Of a stretch of DNA of 64,000 nucleotides, positions 38,901-57,180 are shown in pieces. Below the pieces are notes generated by a model. That model did not search any database and was not told where the DNA came from. It was given only the letters and a program-made list of their open reading frames with translations. Origin of the DNA: Hoplostethus atlanticus. Taxonomy: Eukaryota; Chordata; Actinopteri; Trachichthyiformes; Trachichthyidae. Every line of letters starts with the position of its first letter. Position 1 is the stretch's first letter. Where the stretch lies: the NCBI GenBank assembly GCA_034670405.1, contig JAXDDX010000006.1, forward strand, positions 8,468,001 through 8,532,000, read 5' to 3'. The position numbers were made by a program, and so were the translations under genes.

Positions 38901-40660
38901 ACTAGCTCAGCTCTCATCCCTCTCCTCTGTGAAAACATGTCGTTGCGAACAACAACCGCTGCTCATCAAAGTAATTGTCGCACAAAAAGGAGAAACATAC
39001 CAGGGAAGAGACAAATGCAGCAAGAGGTGGACATTTTTATTTTTCATGATGTGTTGAGGTGACAAGTTCACGCAAAAGCAATAAGTCAAAACTGGAAAAC
39101 AGAAGAAAACTGTGTGTGTGTGTGTGTGTGTGTATGAGTTTGTTTAGGTCCTTTTTTGATGTGTGTGTGTGTGTGGCAGAGAGGAAGACAGAAAGAGAGG
39201 ACTGAAGACATGACACATTGAAGCAAAAGAACAAGACAACATGAGAGAGAGAGAGAGAGACAAGAGACAGTCAAGAGACAGAAAAATCAAAATCCTCTGT
39301 TTAGGATCATCTGTCTTCCAGTAATCATCAATCTGATATTGAGACATTAACCCATGTGGACCACTACTCCACACTCTATCCTTAAAAGACACGCAAAGAA
39401 ATGTTTTCTCACTCATGATAAATTTAACCAATCCATCACAGCTCTTCAGGAGACGGCCCACACCTCCATCTATATTATGACTTCTTTCTGATCTCCTACA
39501 GACTCATGCGCCCTAAGATGTGACGGGTTGACTTCACTTTGTCTGACAGGTCTGTACTCGTCTGTGTGGTGTGTGTGTGTGTGTGTGTGTGAGTGTGTGT
39601 GGTAGGTAATTCTACTGTTTACGCAGAAAAGTCCCCTCTTTGATGTCTGACTTCAGTGTGGTCCATAGTTGTAGTGACAGGTACATTAGCGGCCTCATAC
39701 CGGCTTCAGGGTTGGAAAACAAACAAAGAACAGTTCAGCCATTCAGTCTTTTGTGCGGCGCTTCGGAGAAACGATGTCAATTTACCTTTTGTGAAATTGT
39801 CCCAGTAAGTATTTGGAAGTTTTCCTAACATGAACCTTCTTTACCAACCTTGAAATCCAAGAAAATACAGCGGAGGAGATTCAACAACACAGTATTATTT
39901 TTCTCTCATTCAAATCCCATAAGGAAAAAAAACAAAGTACCTTCTTCTCACGGATTAGAAATCCACAAAACGTGTTAAATATCCATAAATATTTGAAGGC
40001 CCCCGCATTGTTAAAATCACATTTGTGGACACATTCACGCCAACTGGAATACGGAGGTACGCTGAAGGACTCGCTTGATGAATTCATCATCCAAAATGTG
40101 CCTGAGCCTAAAAATACGACTCAGTCAATAATGTATGGGGTGACTATCAAACGGGTTCTCCGGGCGTAAGGCAGCACGGTGGGTCTCAAAACCTCAGAAG
40201 ATCGCCTTGGCAAGCTGCTCAAGGAGAAGAGAGGCAATAGAAAAAAAAGAAAAGCCATTACAAGCAGCTCTTGCTTCAGCCAGCAGGCTTCTATTCCCTG
40301 AGCAGCCTTTCTACAATAAGTGCTGATTTAGGTTTCTACTGGCATCTCATGATCTGAGCCATGTGAAGGTATCGCTTACACACGTTATAAGACTCCCAAG
40401 TACCAGACTGGTGTAAATAAAAGTAATTCAAGTGGAAAGAGTTTCACAGCGTTGTGATACAGAGCTCAGTAGTCCAGCTACTAGCAAACTGTATTTTTTG
40501 ACTGTACTTTGATTTGATTGTAGTTTATATTGCTCTTTCTCTTGCTGTTTATATTGAGACCAGATGTATTTGGGTGAAATTCAATTTGAAATTCCCTTTT
40601 CTGCACTCCATATCGAGTGACAGAAGCTAGAGTTGTTTGCGCTCCATATATCTCCTTCCA
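33000..40660. other. Gene-poor stretch
   Basis: No supported gene. It contains CA/GT tracts (33559, 33954, 34544, 34626, 39110, 39570), a G run at 33797, the Tc1-like fragment, and CpG-containing complex stretches at 34230-34470 and 38740-38900 that may be regulatory. Confidence 0.5.
36690..37182 (+). mobile_element. Tc1/mariner-like transposase 3' fragment
   Basis: The sequence decodes to Tc1-type landmarks in order: DNDPKSKSTTEWLEQ (catalytic second Asp region), then PSQSPDLT (before the third catalytic residue), DLKQAVHED, and WSKMPPETFEVIAA. The tail ends in an inverted-repeat-like AAAAGGGTTCACAAACCTTT. The N-terminal DNA-binding half and the left inverted repeat are missing, and the frame is broken in several places. 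It is a 5'-truncated, inactive copy. Confidence 0.75.
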
Positions 40661-40667
40661 CTGTGAG

Positions 40668-40761
40668 ATTTGACCATCGGTGGAAAGAATACAACCCATA
40701 CAGGGACCTCGGGGTGAGGGAGGAAGAGGAGCGAGAGGCTCCGGCAGACAGAGGCAGAGAG
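40668..40761 (+). CDS. Candidate exon, unassigned plus-strand gene (part 3)
   Basis: This segment has 94 bases after acceptor CTTCCACTGTGAG. One base completes an arginine codon with the AG left at 32836, followed by 31 codons: FDHRWKEYNPYRDLGV, then a Glu/Arg-rich run ending DRGRE. The donor is GAG|GTGTGAGT; a shift of two bases is possible but gives a poorer next frame. An 81-base intron separates it from the next segment, a size common in fish. Confidence 0.38.
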
Positions 40762-40842
40762 GTGTGAGTAAACCACAGCGCTGCACTAATGTTTTTCTTT
40801 CAACCCATTAATCTCTCACTGGCCACCCTACAACAACAACAG

Positions 40843-40953
40843 GGCCTGGATGAGAAGGGGGCTGAAATCACACCGTCTGAGCTGGACAGTGGCTGGCTGA
40901 CCCTTCCCCGGCCTCCCGTCGTCCACACCGCCAAATCCAACGTTAAAATTTAA
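40843..40953 (+). CDS. Candidate last exon, unassigned plus-strand gene (part 4)
   Basis: This segment has 111 bases after the acceptor ACAACAACAG, in phase 0 and ending with TAA. It encodes GLDEKGAEITPSELDSGW and then LTLPRPPVVHTAKSNVKI before the stop. No AATAAA lies within the next kilobase, so the 3' end is unclear. I do not recognise the C-terminus. Confidence 0.36.
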   Translation, partial: GLDEKGAEITPSELDSGWLTLPRPPVVHTAKSNVKI

Positions 40954-41722
40954 CGCATGCCAGCCTCGGAGCGAGTCGTTAAACATAACAGCTCATGAAG
41001 AATGAAGATGGAGACGCTGTGGCCTGATGAAGTGGCGTTAATAACTAACGTCGTGGTCAAAACCTCGGTCCAGCTCTGCAAGGTTCATCACAGAGAGGTT
41101 GTGCATCTTCAGTCAGCGTACCGCAGTAAAATCCATCTGAATTTCAGCCATTTAAAAGACTGCTATGTCGCCCACACACAATATAGTACATCTCAGTGTT
41201 GAAGTGCAGAAGTTCTCTCCTCAGTTCAAATGCAGATGGTGTGCAGCGCAGCGTATATATACCTCTTGATAACGTATGATCTTAAGAGATCGCCCGAGGC
41301 AGGCAGTCTACCACAGAATGGTATAGATCAATTTACTGGGGGAGGGGTAAATGAGAGAGCCACAGCAAGGGAGAGAGAGAGAGAGAAGGAGATGGAGGAT
41401 GGCCCGGGAGGAGGAAGAGGAAGGCGGGGGTGGATTGATGGCGGGAGGAGGGTGGACAGCGGTTAGATTGCCCGCGGAGCCACTTTGTTGAGATAACAGA
41501 GTGGTAGCACAGCAGCCCTGTCACCGGGGGCGATGGAGGAATCACTATCTCCTACTGGATGGTGCGGGCATGGAGGGGTGGGGGGGGGGGGGCGTCCGCC
41601 AGTGAAATCTTTGATATATCATCCCCCATGTGCTCACATCCACCCACCCACCCACACATATATACATACCCTCATATACACATACAAACTTGCCTATGCA
41701 ACTACACTCCCTCCCTTGCCTG

Positions 41723-41723
<1 letters not shown>

Positions 41724-41760
<37 letters not shown>
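41724..41760. repeat. CA microsatellite, 37 bp
   Basis: A perfect CA run following a CCCA-rich stretch (41640-41660). Confidence 0.95.
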
Positions 41761-41762
<2 letters not shown>

Positions 41763-42155
41763 CTTCCAATACCTCCATCCTCCCCATCCAGTCCCGTAGC
41801 TTCAAAGTGTTGCAGCCAACGGGATGGGACCACCACAGTTAGTTAAGTAGAGACATGATCCATATCCTGATCACAGAGGAAGAGAAGGGATGGGTGAGTG
41901 TGTTTGTAGGGGGGGGCAGGGAAGAGAGACAAAAGAAAGGGGGTAATAGAAAATGGCAAGAGCAGCAGAGAGAGAGAGAGATGCAGAAAAGGAGAGGGAA
42001 GATGGAATGTGTTCAGAGAGACGTTGGTCCCGTTTGAAGAGGACATGCTGCTGCTCAATCACAGCACACTTCAAAGGCTCTTCATTAAAACCTTGCCTGG
42101 AGACGGGAGCCCTCCCTCCACCCATCCCTCTCTTCTTCACTGTCTGTCTGGCTGA

Positions 42156-42192
<37 letters not shown>

Positions 42193-43625
42193 GTCCACTC
42201 CACTCACCCATACAGAAACAGCAGGTAGAGAGTCAGTGAACAGAGGGGGGAGAGTGAAGGTGAGAGGAGAAAGATCAGCCAGGCAACAAAACCAATGTCT
42301 GTTGAGTGAAGGGGCAATGTCTTCTTCTTCTGTCTTCTTTTGTTGTCGCTGAAGTCCAATCAGCAACACGGTCCTGCTTCTTACTTTGTCTTGAACGGTT
42401 GAGTCGGAGAGAGAAGAAAAGGTGTGCATAGGCCTGAGTGAAGAATCAGAATAGAAACGGAGGTTGAAGCCCGCTGCAGCAGGGCGGTACGTCACATAAC
42501 TTATCGGCTGTCGGATGAAAACATTGCATTCCCAGAAAGTCGACCTCGGGAGTTAAGACTCGTGAGATTTGTGAACGCTTGAATGGTTTTGATGTAAAAC
42601 TTCAATTCCAGTGAAAATATGATAAACTTACATTGAAGTTTTCATGCACCATAAGAAGTTTTCTGAAAGATAGTCTAAAAGCATTGCCATGCACCATGCA
42701 GTATATACAATATATACAATATACAATATACAGTATATACAATATTAACACCCTTCACTTCTGGCCCACCGGTCAATTAATAATTAATACAGCTTTTGTT
42801 TTCATGACCAGCCTTGTTCAAATTCAACCTCAGTACATCAGCTCAAGGTCATGATGAAATATACACTATATACATGTACAATCTGCAGCTCCATCACTAG
42901 TTAGCACCCAACTTTGGGACGCAGTAACAAACACTGCACAGCTGATCATTAGCAGGAGGAAGACCAGACGTGGAGTCTCCTGAGAGTACGAGCTCAGCCT
43001 GCAGACAGTTAATCAAAGAAACAGAATGTGTCATTTTGCTGTGATCGGACATGTTAGGCTTGGACATCTGTCAGCATGCTCAAATACAACACATACAAGA
43101 GAAGCAGGCTCTTCAATTAGCTGAATATCAAGACTGGAGTTTTCCTTTGAGACGGAGCCGCTGTTTGTCACGGAACGATGAAAAACGCTTCGCTAGCCGT
43201 GACGGAAAAACGCCCAGACAAATCCATATGAGAGAATTGTGATTGGCGCTACATAAGAAATAGATGCTGTTGCTGATGCAGTTTTCATCATTACATTTTA
43301 TGTTCTCTCCGCCATTCAACCGTGGCTGGTTCCTGTCACATCAGTGGCATTATGGGTATTTGATTGAAGCAGTCAGAAGTAAAGTAACACCACTTAGAGA
43401 TGAAGAATTAAACCTCCATCTCCATCTCCACCCCTACCAGCCACGCAGAACTGCAGGTCCGAGGTGTGCACAGTTTACTGACATCACATTACATGATTTC
43501 TGGGTAATGAAGTCCTTCAAACCTTCAGTGCAAGTTGCAAAGTTAGCCTAGCCTAGCGCAGCTTCAACACAGAGTCGATCCCGACAACCGGCTTGGTCCA
43601 AGATGTTGGAAAAACAACAACTTAC

Positions 43626-43730
43626 TTCATTTGAGCTGCATGAGATCTGCACCAGTGAGCGTCGGGCCTCGATACTCTCCTGCAACATCTTTACAGCTTT
43701 ACCCCATGCAGACTCGGCTTCAAAGACATC
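43626..43730 (-). CDS. Candidate exon, unassigned minus-strand gene (part 2)
   Basis: This is a 105-base segment with nearly ideal splice sites: acceptor CTTTTTTTCAG and donor GAA|GTAAGT. It is phase 0 at both ends and encodes 35 residues: DVFEAESAWGKAVKMLQE, then SIEARRSLVQISCSSNE. The spacing of Ala, Leu, Val and charged residues suggests an amphipathic or coiled helix. This is the best isolated exon in the left 49 kb. The gene is not recognised; it is not the peptidase CPQ, which lies next to SDC2 in mammals. Confidence 0.55.
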
Positions 43731-45512
43731 CTGAAAAAAAGTAGACGTGTGGGGAACATGAGGCTTTTATCAAACAGCACCACTGCAAAGATTATGGAAA
43801 TAAAATCCGAAGGCCATGATCAGGTCTGTACGAGGTCTGCAGGAGTTCAGCGGCCCGACAACTATTATATCCTCTATCTGTGATGAGGAGAAAATCACAC
43901 CGTGTGAAAGACAAAGGGAAGATGGGATCAGCATGTTGTGGCTTGTCACTTATTGAACCCTGTTACTGGGTGGAGTCGGCAATTGTATCTGTGTGTGTGT
44001 GTGTGTGTGTGTCTGCTACTGCCTTCACTGTACCAGAACAGTATGATAGGCCCGTGATACCACTAAAAACCATGATTCAAAACATCACACAGTAAGCGTG
44101 ACTTCAGCAATGAAAAAAACTCCTACTCCTACAGGCCCTGAGCTCAAATCCATATGGCTGTTTCCCCCCGTAGCGTCAGACCTAGTTAATGGTTAATGGT
44201 ATAATGGTTAGAAACGTTCCCATCACGGGGGCCCTAATCAAAAACAAAACTTCCATTTCCCCCCCAGCCAACCTCCAATGAGCAGGCGGCATTTAAATGA
44301 AATGACAGTGCTATCATGTTGCCGGGTGTAGCTGGGAAAGATGAGAAGTGTAGCAATGTGTGTGTGTGTGTGTGGGCGGGGGGTGGGAGGGTTGTGGGAG
44401 TTAAATCATTTCCAAGAGAGGAAGCAAGGTGGCACATCGGCATTCATTACCAATCGGCGTTTAATCAAGAAGCTCGGCGACGAAGCAGCAAACTGAGGAG
44501 CTTGTCGTTTCTCTAAATTGAGTTTGTCGTGTGCTGAGCGGAGGGTTGTGTTGTACCTGTCAGGATGTTGTAACATACATTATCGCTCTTGTAATTCTAC
44601 AGTTTAGCAGCTACGAGGCTGTTAAAAGGAAAAAAGTCAAATGATGAAAAGAAACCAGAGTATATTGTTTCATTGTCTGTTGAAAAAGCGAATCCGTCCT
44701 GAGGTTAGTCGGTTAGAGTAGGTACGGCGTCCAGTTGTCATTGAGTATGTCTTTATTTGTATGTTCTGTATGGCAAGTGGGAGACGGTCAGCTAGACCTT
44801 GTGCAGCAGAGGGTCCCAATCTGACTGGCTGTGAGTTTGAGAACACTTGTTGCACACCTGTAGGAAAAGGAAATATATTTTGTGGTAACAGTATTTAATC
44901 TTGCTCCCAGTATTTGTGTGCTCACAATAAGAAATACGCAGATAGATACAGGATGCACACGTAATGAACAAGTTAACATATAGAGACAAACTAGATTTTC
45001 ATTAAGAAACCTCTATCCACCTCATCAAAACCCTGAGTCAGCTAAATCTCTCTTTATTCAACAAAATATCAGTCTATCTAAACTAAAGAAATCAATGCAA
45101 TCAACTACATTGAACTAATTATAGCAAGAGGAATCAGTTTGATACTTGCTGAATAAGCTAAATTGAGCACAAGCTTAAAAAAAGAAGTGCACATTTTATT
45201 CATTTGTTCATTTGTTCACACAAACTATGAAATTGTGAGCACAAAATAATAAAAGCTGAGGGCACAAGGTCTATCTTGTGCACACGCAATACCATCTCAT
45301 GCTCTTGATACATTTTGGCCTGAAAATGCAGGTTTTCCTCCTGCAGTCCCAACTGTTCCAATGCTAACCAGCCTGCTAAATGACACTGACCTGGATAGAA
45401 ACGGATGAACGCTTTGAATCAAGACGGGATTCTGTTTTGCCAGAGGCTCAATACACCAGATACAGTGTCTGAGCTTTAAAACTCCAGAGATGTAACAGGT
45501 GTGTTTACTCAC

Positions 45513-45583
45513 CGGCTGTTTACAAATCAAACCGGTAAAAGTTTGATTTACCAAGTGTGGCCACGACTGCCTGTGATCCATTA
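45513..45583 (-). CDS. Candidate exon, unassigned minus-strand gene (part 1)
   Basis: This is a 71-base segment with a strong pyrimidine tract and acceptor (TTTCTCTCTCCCAAG) and a strong donor (CCG|GTGAGT). Two bases complete a codon, then 23 codons read MDHRQSWPHLVNQTF and TGLICKQP, ending in phase 0. An overlapping frame in the same place is also open, so the coding frame is not certain. Confidence 0.3.
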
Positions 45584-45827
45584 CTTGGGAGAGAGAAATC
45601 TATAGTATCAGTCTGTCCTCTCGTGTCGATATCGGTGGAACAGGAACAGTGGAAGAATTCACCACGGGCCTCGAAGTGCAAAGCCAGACACCAAAATAGA
45701 TCCACATTTTAGACAGATATAGATTTACAATAGAATACATTTTCGGGGACAATATAGGTGGAGAATATTCTGTTGTCTTTGGGATTTTTAGAGTTTGGAG
45801 AAATGGAGGAACCTCCTTCAAAGGTTA

Positions 45828-45905
45828 GCTGGGACCCTCTATTGGGACCCTCTACTGGGACCCTCTACTGGGACCCCCTACTGGGACCCTCTACTGGGAC
45901 CCTCT
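45828..45905. repeat. 13 bp minisatellite, six copies
   Basis: Six exact-length 13 bp units of ACTGGGACCCTCT, differing at one to three positions. There is no coding context. Confidence 0.9.
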
Positions 45906-45909
45906 CCTC

Positions 45910-47659
45910 TAGTGTCCTTCCTCTCCAGAGACTCTTAAAGACTATTAGTCTACGTTCTGCTTCCACTGCAATGTGTTGTACAGACGTTAGCTGTTGTTTT
46001 ACAGTGTTGCCTACAGTGGTTAGCCTGGACCTGCTCTGTTTATACTTTAAACCAAGGGATTAAATGATGCTTAAAATTCCCTGTTGGATCATCAAAACTG
46101 CTTTAAGGAATAATTTTGCATGATTAGTTCATGCTCCTCTGGCTTTGTAAAAAGCATCATTAAACTTTAAGACCTCGAGATCCAAATTGCCTTTTTTATT
46201 TTTTTTTACACATTCAGTGTGAAAAACCGCTTCATAAGCAACTGCTGAGATAATGAAGGTGATGGAGATTATTTACCCCCGAGAAAAACTAGTACAAGAT
46301 CCATTCATTGTAGTAGCCATGATTAGACATGATCCGCCTCACCCACACATATCCTGCAGCACTAAAACCTCTACTCCCAACAAGTACTCGACCGGGCTCA
46401 CCTCCCCCATAGGGACCAATTATACTGGCACCAGGCCATTTTGTGGGGGAGGAAGCACTGCTTGTTTTCTATCTCTTCTCTGCCTTCTTTGGCCCTTCAG
46501 AACCAATAAAGGGCGCTCAACAAGTGTACGGTTCCTTTGACTCGCTTCGCTCTATCTGTTCAGGTAGGCACTGACACAAATGGTCTTACAGCTGTCAGGG
46601 TAACCAGCATCTGACCTGAACCCTGTTAGTGGTTAATCTTTCCTGACAGACGCCCACACTGGTTTTTGGAACATCTGCCAGCAGACCAGAGAATTGTTTA
46701 GCATGCAATATAATGACCATACTCTTGGTTATCAACCAGTTTAAATCTCAAGTTTATACTCTTTGGTTTATACTCCTGTATGGATACATGTGGGCCATCC
46801 AGGTCCTTGCAGGGTACAGCTAACTCACTAGTGATGCTGCTGGATACTCTACATCATGACAGGCTAACATGAGTGCAAAATAGATGTTGAGATTTGGTCC
46901 ATGGGAAGGGAATTGAATTGAATTGAATTGAATTGAAAGGGAATTTGGAAGATGGCCGTGTACATAATTGAATATTATTTCTCTTTGGCTTAGCCCCGCC
47001 TGTTTCGTGTGCATTTGTGGTTTTGTAGTTTTTGTGATCCAGCAGGAATTTGGGCATTTTGTATCGCTTGTGTTGTCCTGTGCTTTGTGATGCTGTAGTC
47101 TATTGAACCTTTTAAAAACTCTCTTCTTCACCAGGACTCGCTTCAAAGAGGTGTTAAGCAACAGAGAAATGTTAGCTAATTCTCTATATCATAATGTATA
47201 TAATGTGTATTTAACAAGAAATTGTACTTTTCTTGTATTCATGGGGAACCAGTCAGGATATATGAAGATTTCAATCAATAATACCAGCACAGATTTTTGA
47301 ACAACGATCAAATGAACCATAATGATCAATATCCAAAAATAGTAATAGTAATTTTTCTGAACACTGAACACTTTGCTTGATTCAAAGACAACTCGCTCTC
47401 TTTGGACTGGTTCTGATGCAGTCCGGTGTTGTGTCTACTTGCAGTGCTGCTGCTGCTGCCGTGCTGCTGCTGTGTTTGGGTCACCGAGGTGCTACGTGTC
47501 CACCCCAGTCGGGCCCAGGCTTAGCCTCCAGCCATGAGCTCTTATGAGGCCTGACAGCCTGTTTACCTTGGACGCCATTTCCTTGGCGTTTCTGCATGGT
47601 TTGGCGCTGACTAACAGTTGATGGCCGACAGCCTTATTGAATTAGCTCTGTCTCAGCTA

Positions 47660-47697
<38 letters not shown>

Positions 47698-49329
47698 CGC
47701 TCAATAATATTCTCAAAAACATCCACCTATATCCTTCTCTTCTTGTGCTTCTGCTGAGAGCGCCATAAATTTATGTTCTCTCGCCTGACATAAACACACA
47801 CTGACCCCTTACCTTAACCCCAACACAAACACAAACAGCAGCAGCCCTTTCCAAGGCATATAAATCGCGGCTGCACTTTGATACAAACTGCAGGGCTAGG
47901 CGCGCAACACACATGCAAGGCGACCGGACAGAGACGGGAAAAAGATATATTGGGTAATGTTTGTTACTGAAACAGCTTCGCCAGAGACCCGCTTTTTCCT
48001 ATTGGTCCTCTGCTCCGCCACCCCCCCAGTGTATGGGTCCTATCCTGGTGGGATGTCTTGTACAAACTGCTTCTGGGCAAATATCACATGCTCTATTGGA
48101 ACATACTGACCTTATTCCTTAGAAAGAGTAGAAAGCGGAGTATTCACTTAAAACAACATAGCAAGAAGCAAGAATGGCTTTTATCCTGACCTCAATTCAT
48201 GCACATGGTCGCTTTCACACACAAACACACACTTTGGGATACGCACTACTGCATGCATGCTCAGATCCCCTCATGCTTTCTGTCTTTTGTCTGTTGTCTG
48301 TTGTCTGGGAACATCACAAGATGGGTTCCTCATACTTGCAGGGTCTTTCGGGGTCATTGTTCCCTTTTGTGCATGACTAGCCCCATTCTGACGAGGCAGC
48401 CTGTTAAATCACACAGCCCCCGTATGAATCAATTGTCATAGCAGAGCAGAAATGTTGCGCCGAGAGTAGAATCAATGAAGTTACGGAGGTGAATTTGGAT
48501 TGACGTGAATAGTTTTTCCTCTCTCCATTTTCACACTTTAAATATATTTGTTTCAAGTCAAGGAAAAGGCGCTTTAGATCAGCCCTGTGGAATCACATAG
48601 TCTTTATCAATACATTGGAGGGGAAGATGCATTCAAACGGTGTCTTGTGTGCTCAGTCTGAATAAATCTATAATATAGTTTTGTTAGTGTTTGTGTCGGC
48701 ATCGCTCGGTTCTCCTTCCACCCAAGATGTGGAACGACCCTGCCATCCTGAGCCAGATTAATCCCCTCGTCGTTCTAATCTCCGTCTGCAAACGGGGTCA
48801 GATCAGGGCACTAACATGACACGGTGGGGCTCACAACCGCACACAGATTACTCATCACCGTCCTGACGAGCCCCTTAGACTTTAAGTAATGGTGAGAGAG
48901 CAAATCTACTGGACAGTATTAAAGGCAGACATTTTATAGTTTTTAACACAGACGTCCCTTACGAGGGTATAGGGTAGCCATAGTCATAAAGGCTTACCCC
49001 GGAGCAATGAGCACTTTTCTGAAGACATTTAAAAATAGTTAATGGAGCATGAAGCAAGGCAGCACTCTGGCATCTGCTCTCAACTTTTGACATAAAAACA
49101 CTTGGAAGTAGTTTCCAGGGAGACATTTTTACTCAACAAATGAACTCAGAACTCTCCATAATTGTACAATAACATTAATAGATGATAAAAATACTCATAT
49201 TATATTTTATTTGTATAACATATTTTCCAGCTCCTTCATAGATGTGCTTCAGCAACACATCCGAATGGTCCAGAACAAGCGGGGGAGGGAAAAAGAAGCG
49301 TGATTTCAAAATAAGACGACAGGTGCAGA
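45910..49329. other. Region downstream of sdc2, no supported gene
   Basis: Unique A/T-rich sequence with a GAATT pentanucleotide run (46910-46936), a CTG patch (47449-47475) and a GA run (47662-47693). I see no exon with both splice sites. Confidence 0.5.
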
Positions 49330-51570
49330 TGGATATTAGGCCACAATGTTTATTCAGTAGTGTTGTTTCAACTTATAGGTACAATACTGTCAGCTTTTGT
49401 AAGACTAAAAAAAAGTTACCATTACAGTCATCTGTGCTCACAGAATGCCAGTCAAGTCGTTTCCACCCCTCGTTTGTGTATGCACCCGCCTCATGCTCGC
49501 CTAGAGCGAATGCATTTCCAAATGGTAGGCACTTTGAAGGTTTCAAACATTTGTGAATATACATTTATATATATATAATATATCTTTTCATATACTAATA
49601 AGCAATTGGACTCAATGGTCAGGTCTCTAATAGAAAGAAAAAGCTAAAGACAGAAAAAGGGAACGAAAAAAACGACAATCTGATGTGGCCATGGTGGGGT
49701 GGGGGGGGGGTATGAGAAGATAGGAACAGAAATACTGTGAGTCTTTGGGTTTTTCGTGTATGCAGTTCAGTACCTTCGATCATACGACACGAGCGTGACA
49801 GAAAGGGTGAGAGAGACGGGGGGGGAAAGAGGAGAGACGAGAAGAGGAAGATGAGTGGATGGACAGCAAGAGGGGGGTTGAAGAGGGTTGTGTTAGGAGT
49901 TTAGACCATGTGACAGCATCTACCTACTTCACATTACTGTACAGCTGAAAAAGGCAACCTCACAACCTGCAGGGCAGAACACGTCTCTCTCTGTAGCGAG
50001 CTCACGGAGAGGTGACGAACATTAAAAATAAGGAGAAGGGAACAGACAAGGGTTCATGTGATCGTACCCTCTTGATGTCAGCCCGTTGAGTAAAACCTCT
50101 CAACAGCTTCTCAGGGGGGGACAGAGAAACAGGCCGCCTGCAAAACTACAAGCCAGTAAAACATATTGAGGTCAAGGTTCCTCTGAAATGCATGGTTGGC
50201 CACAGAAACGCTCAATACACTTCCAAGTTAGCACCTTGCTAACTGTGAAGGGGCACACCGTCCTGGGCTGGTGGCGTTTGTGTGTCCAGGCAGCAGCACA
50301 TACGAGTGGCAGGCCTTCACTGGGAGGATCTTTGGGCCTGAAGCATCAACGCTGCGACACAGACAGGAACACCAGGCACCAGGCTGCATGGCTCGGCTTA
50401 CAAGCTTGCAAGTGTCTCCAACACAGCAGAGTGAGAAAAAAAAAAAAGGAGGGTATCCACAGCTCGACTGGCTGTGCTCCAATCTGATTAAAAAGGAGGT
50501 GGGAGCGAGGGAGGACGGGGTGAAGAGAGAGAGAGATGGGGGAGAAGAGTGAAGAGCATGGGGGTGGTCAGAGTGAACCAGAGGGACTACATACACCCGG
50601 AGCTGCACGACGCCAGTGAGGAAGCAACGCAGTGGATGTGCAATATGAAATTGAATGCAATTAAATAAAAAAGAAAGAAAAAAAATAAAAATAAAGACAT
50701 AAAGTAGAAGCGAATCTTGCGATTTTTCTCGAGCCCCTGACACATTTTTTTTTACCTTTTTAAGACCAATTCCTGGGTATGAAAATAATATGCTGTCAAG
50801 AGAAACGCTGAAGGGCTTACACTGAAAAGAAAAACAAACAAAACAAAAATGAAAACGCTCACGTTCGACTAAAAGAAAAACTGATGTGAGAGCAAAAAAA
50901 TAAACATTGTAACCTGAAGGGAGAACATTTACATTGACCGTTAACAGCGTTAATATGAAGACCAAAGAGCTTCATCAAGACTACAAAGGCATTATTTTTT
51001 TTTTAAAACATCAGAGAAAAGATAAATTAATGAAATACACCTTTAGAGATCAACATCAGACATGCTAGGACAAAATAAAAATAAAAAAAAAATAAAAGTA
51101 GGATTGATACAGAATAATTATATTCAATTATTTCCACTTTTAAAATTTGTCTTTACAAATAACATACTGCTACAGTTAAAAAGTAGCCAGCGACTAAAAA
51201 CAGCTCCTCTGACAGAAGACAGACGCCATCGGTTTCCTCGCCTTCACAGATCCTGTTTTTTGTTGTTTCTTTTTTTTTTTCAGCCTTTTCAAAATAATAC
51301 ACAAAATGTTTAAATACACTGAGATTTGCCGTAAAATGAGCAACGCTTGGCTTTCATTTAAAAAAAAGAAGAAAGAAAAGGTCTTAATTACAATAATCTA
51401 TGCAAAAGCTTTCCTTTAAGCTATTTTTCCTCAATCAGCTTTAGAACTTTTTGTTGTTGTTGTTGTTTCTTGTTTGTGTTTGAACAGATTTGTTTTTTTG
51501 CGGACTGCGTTTTCGACAGTCACTTGCGATTTGTCAATCTGGTGAAGGGGAAGGGGGGGGGGGCGTTGTT
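49330..51570 (-). other. sdc2: sdc2 3' untranslated region (inferred)
   Basis: This is the sequence from the sdc2 stop to the first well-placed poly(A) signal on the minus strand, about 2.2 kb. It is A/T-rich, with poly-A and poly-T runs and GTT repeats near 51452, and carries no repeat family I recognise. The exact 3' end is inferred from the signal at 49349-49354. A second AATAAA on the same strand lies at 49206-49211 and could extend it. Confidence 0.6.
49349..49354 (-). terminator. Poly(A) signal for sdc2 (AATAAA)
   Basis: TTTATT on the plus strand reads AATAAA on the minus strand. Cleavage is expected 10-30 bases on, near 49330, where the minus strand becomes T/G-rich (CTGTCGTCTT). It is 2.2 kb after the sdc2 stop. 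A back-up AATAAA lies at 49206-49211. Confidence 0.55.

Positions 51571-57180
<5,610 letters not shown>

Noticed and set aside
43760-43865. Minus-strand open segment after a good acceptor, starting IEDIIVVGPLNSC
   Set aside because: No usable donor before the next exon at 43730 and a stop follows; two frames are open, so it is not listed as an exon.
47449-47520. CTG-rich segment with a CAG acceptor and GAG|GTGC donor
   Set aside because: The encoded Cys/Ala run is just the CTG repeat read in frame; there is no independent coding signal.
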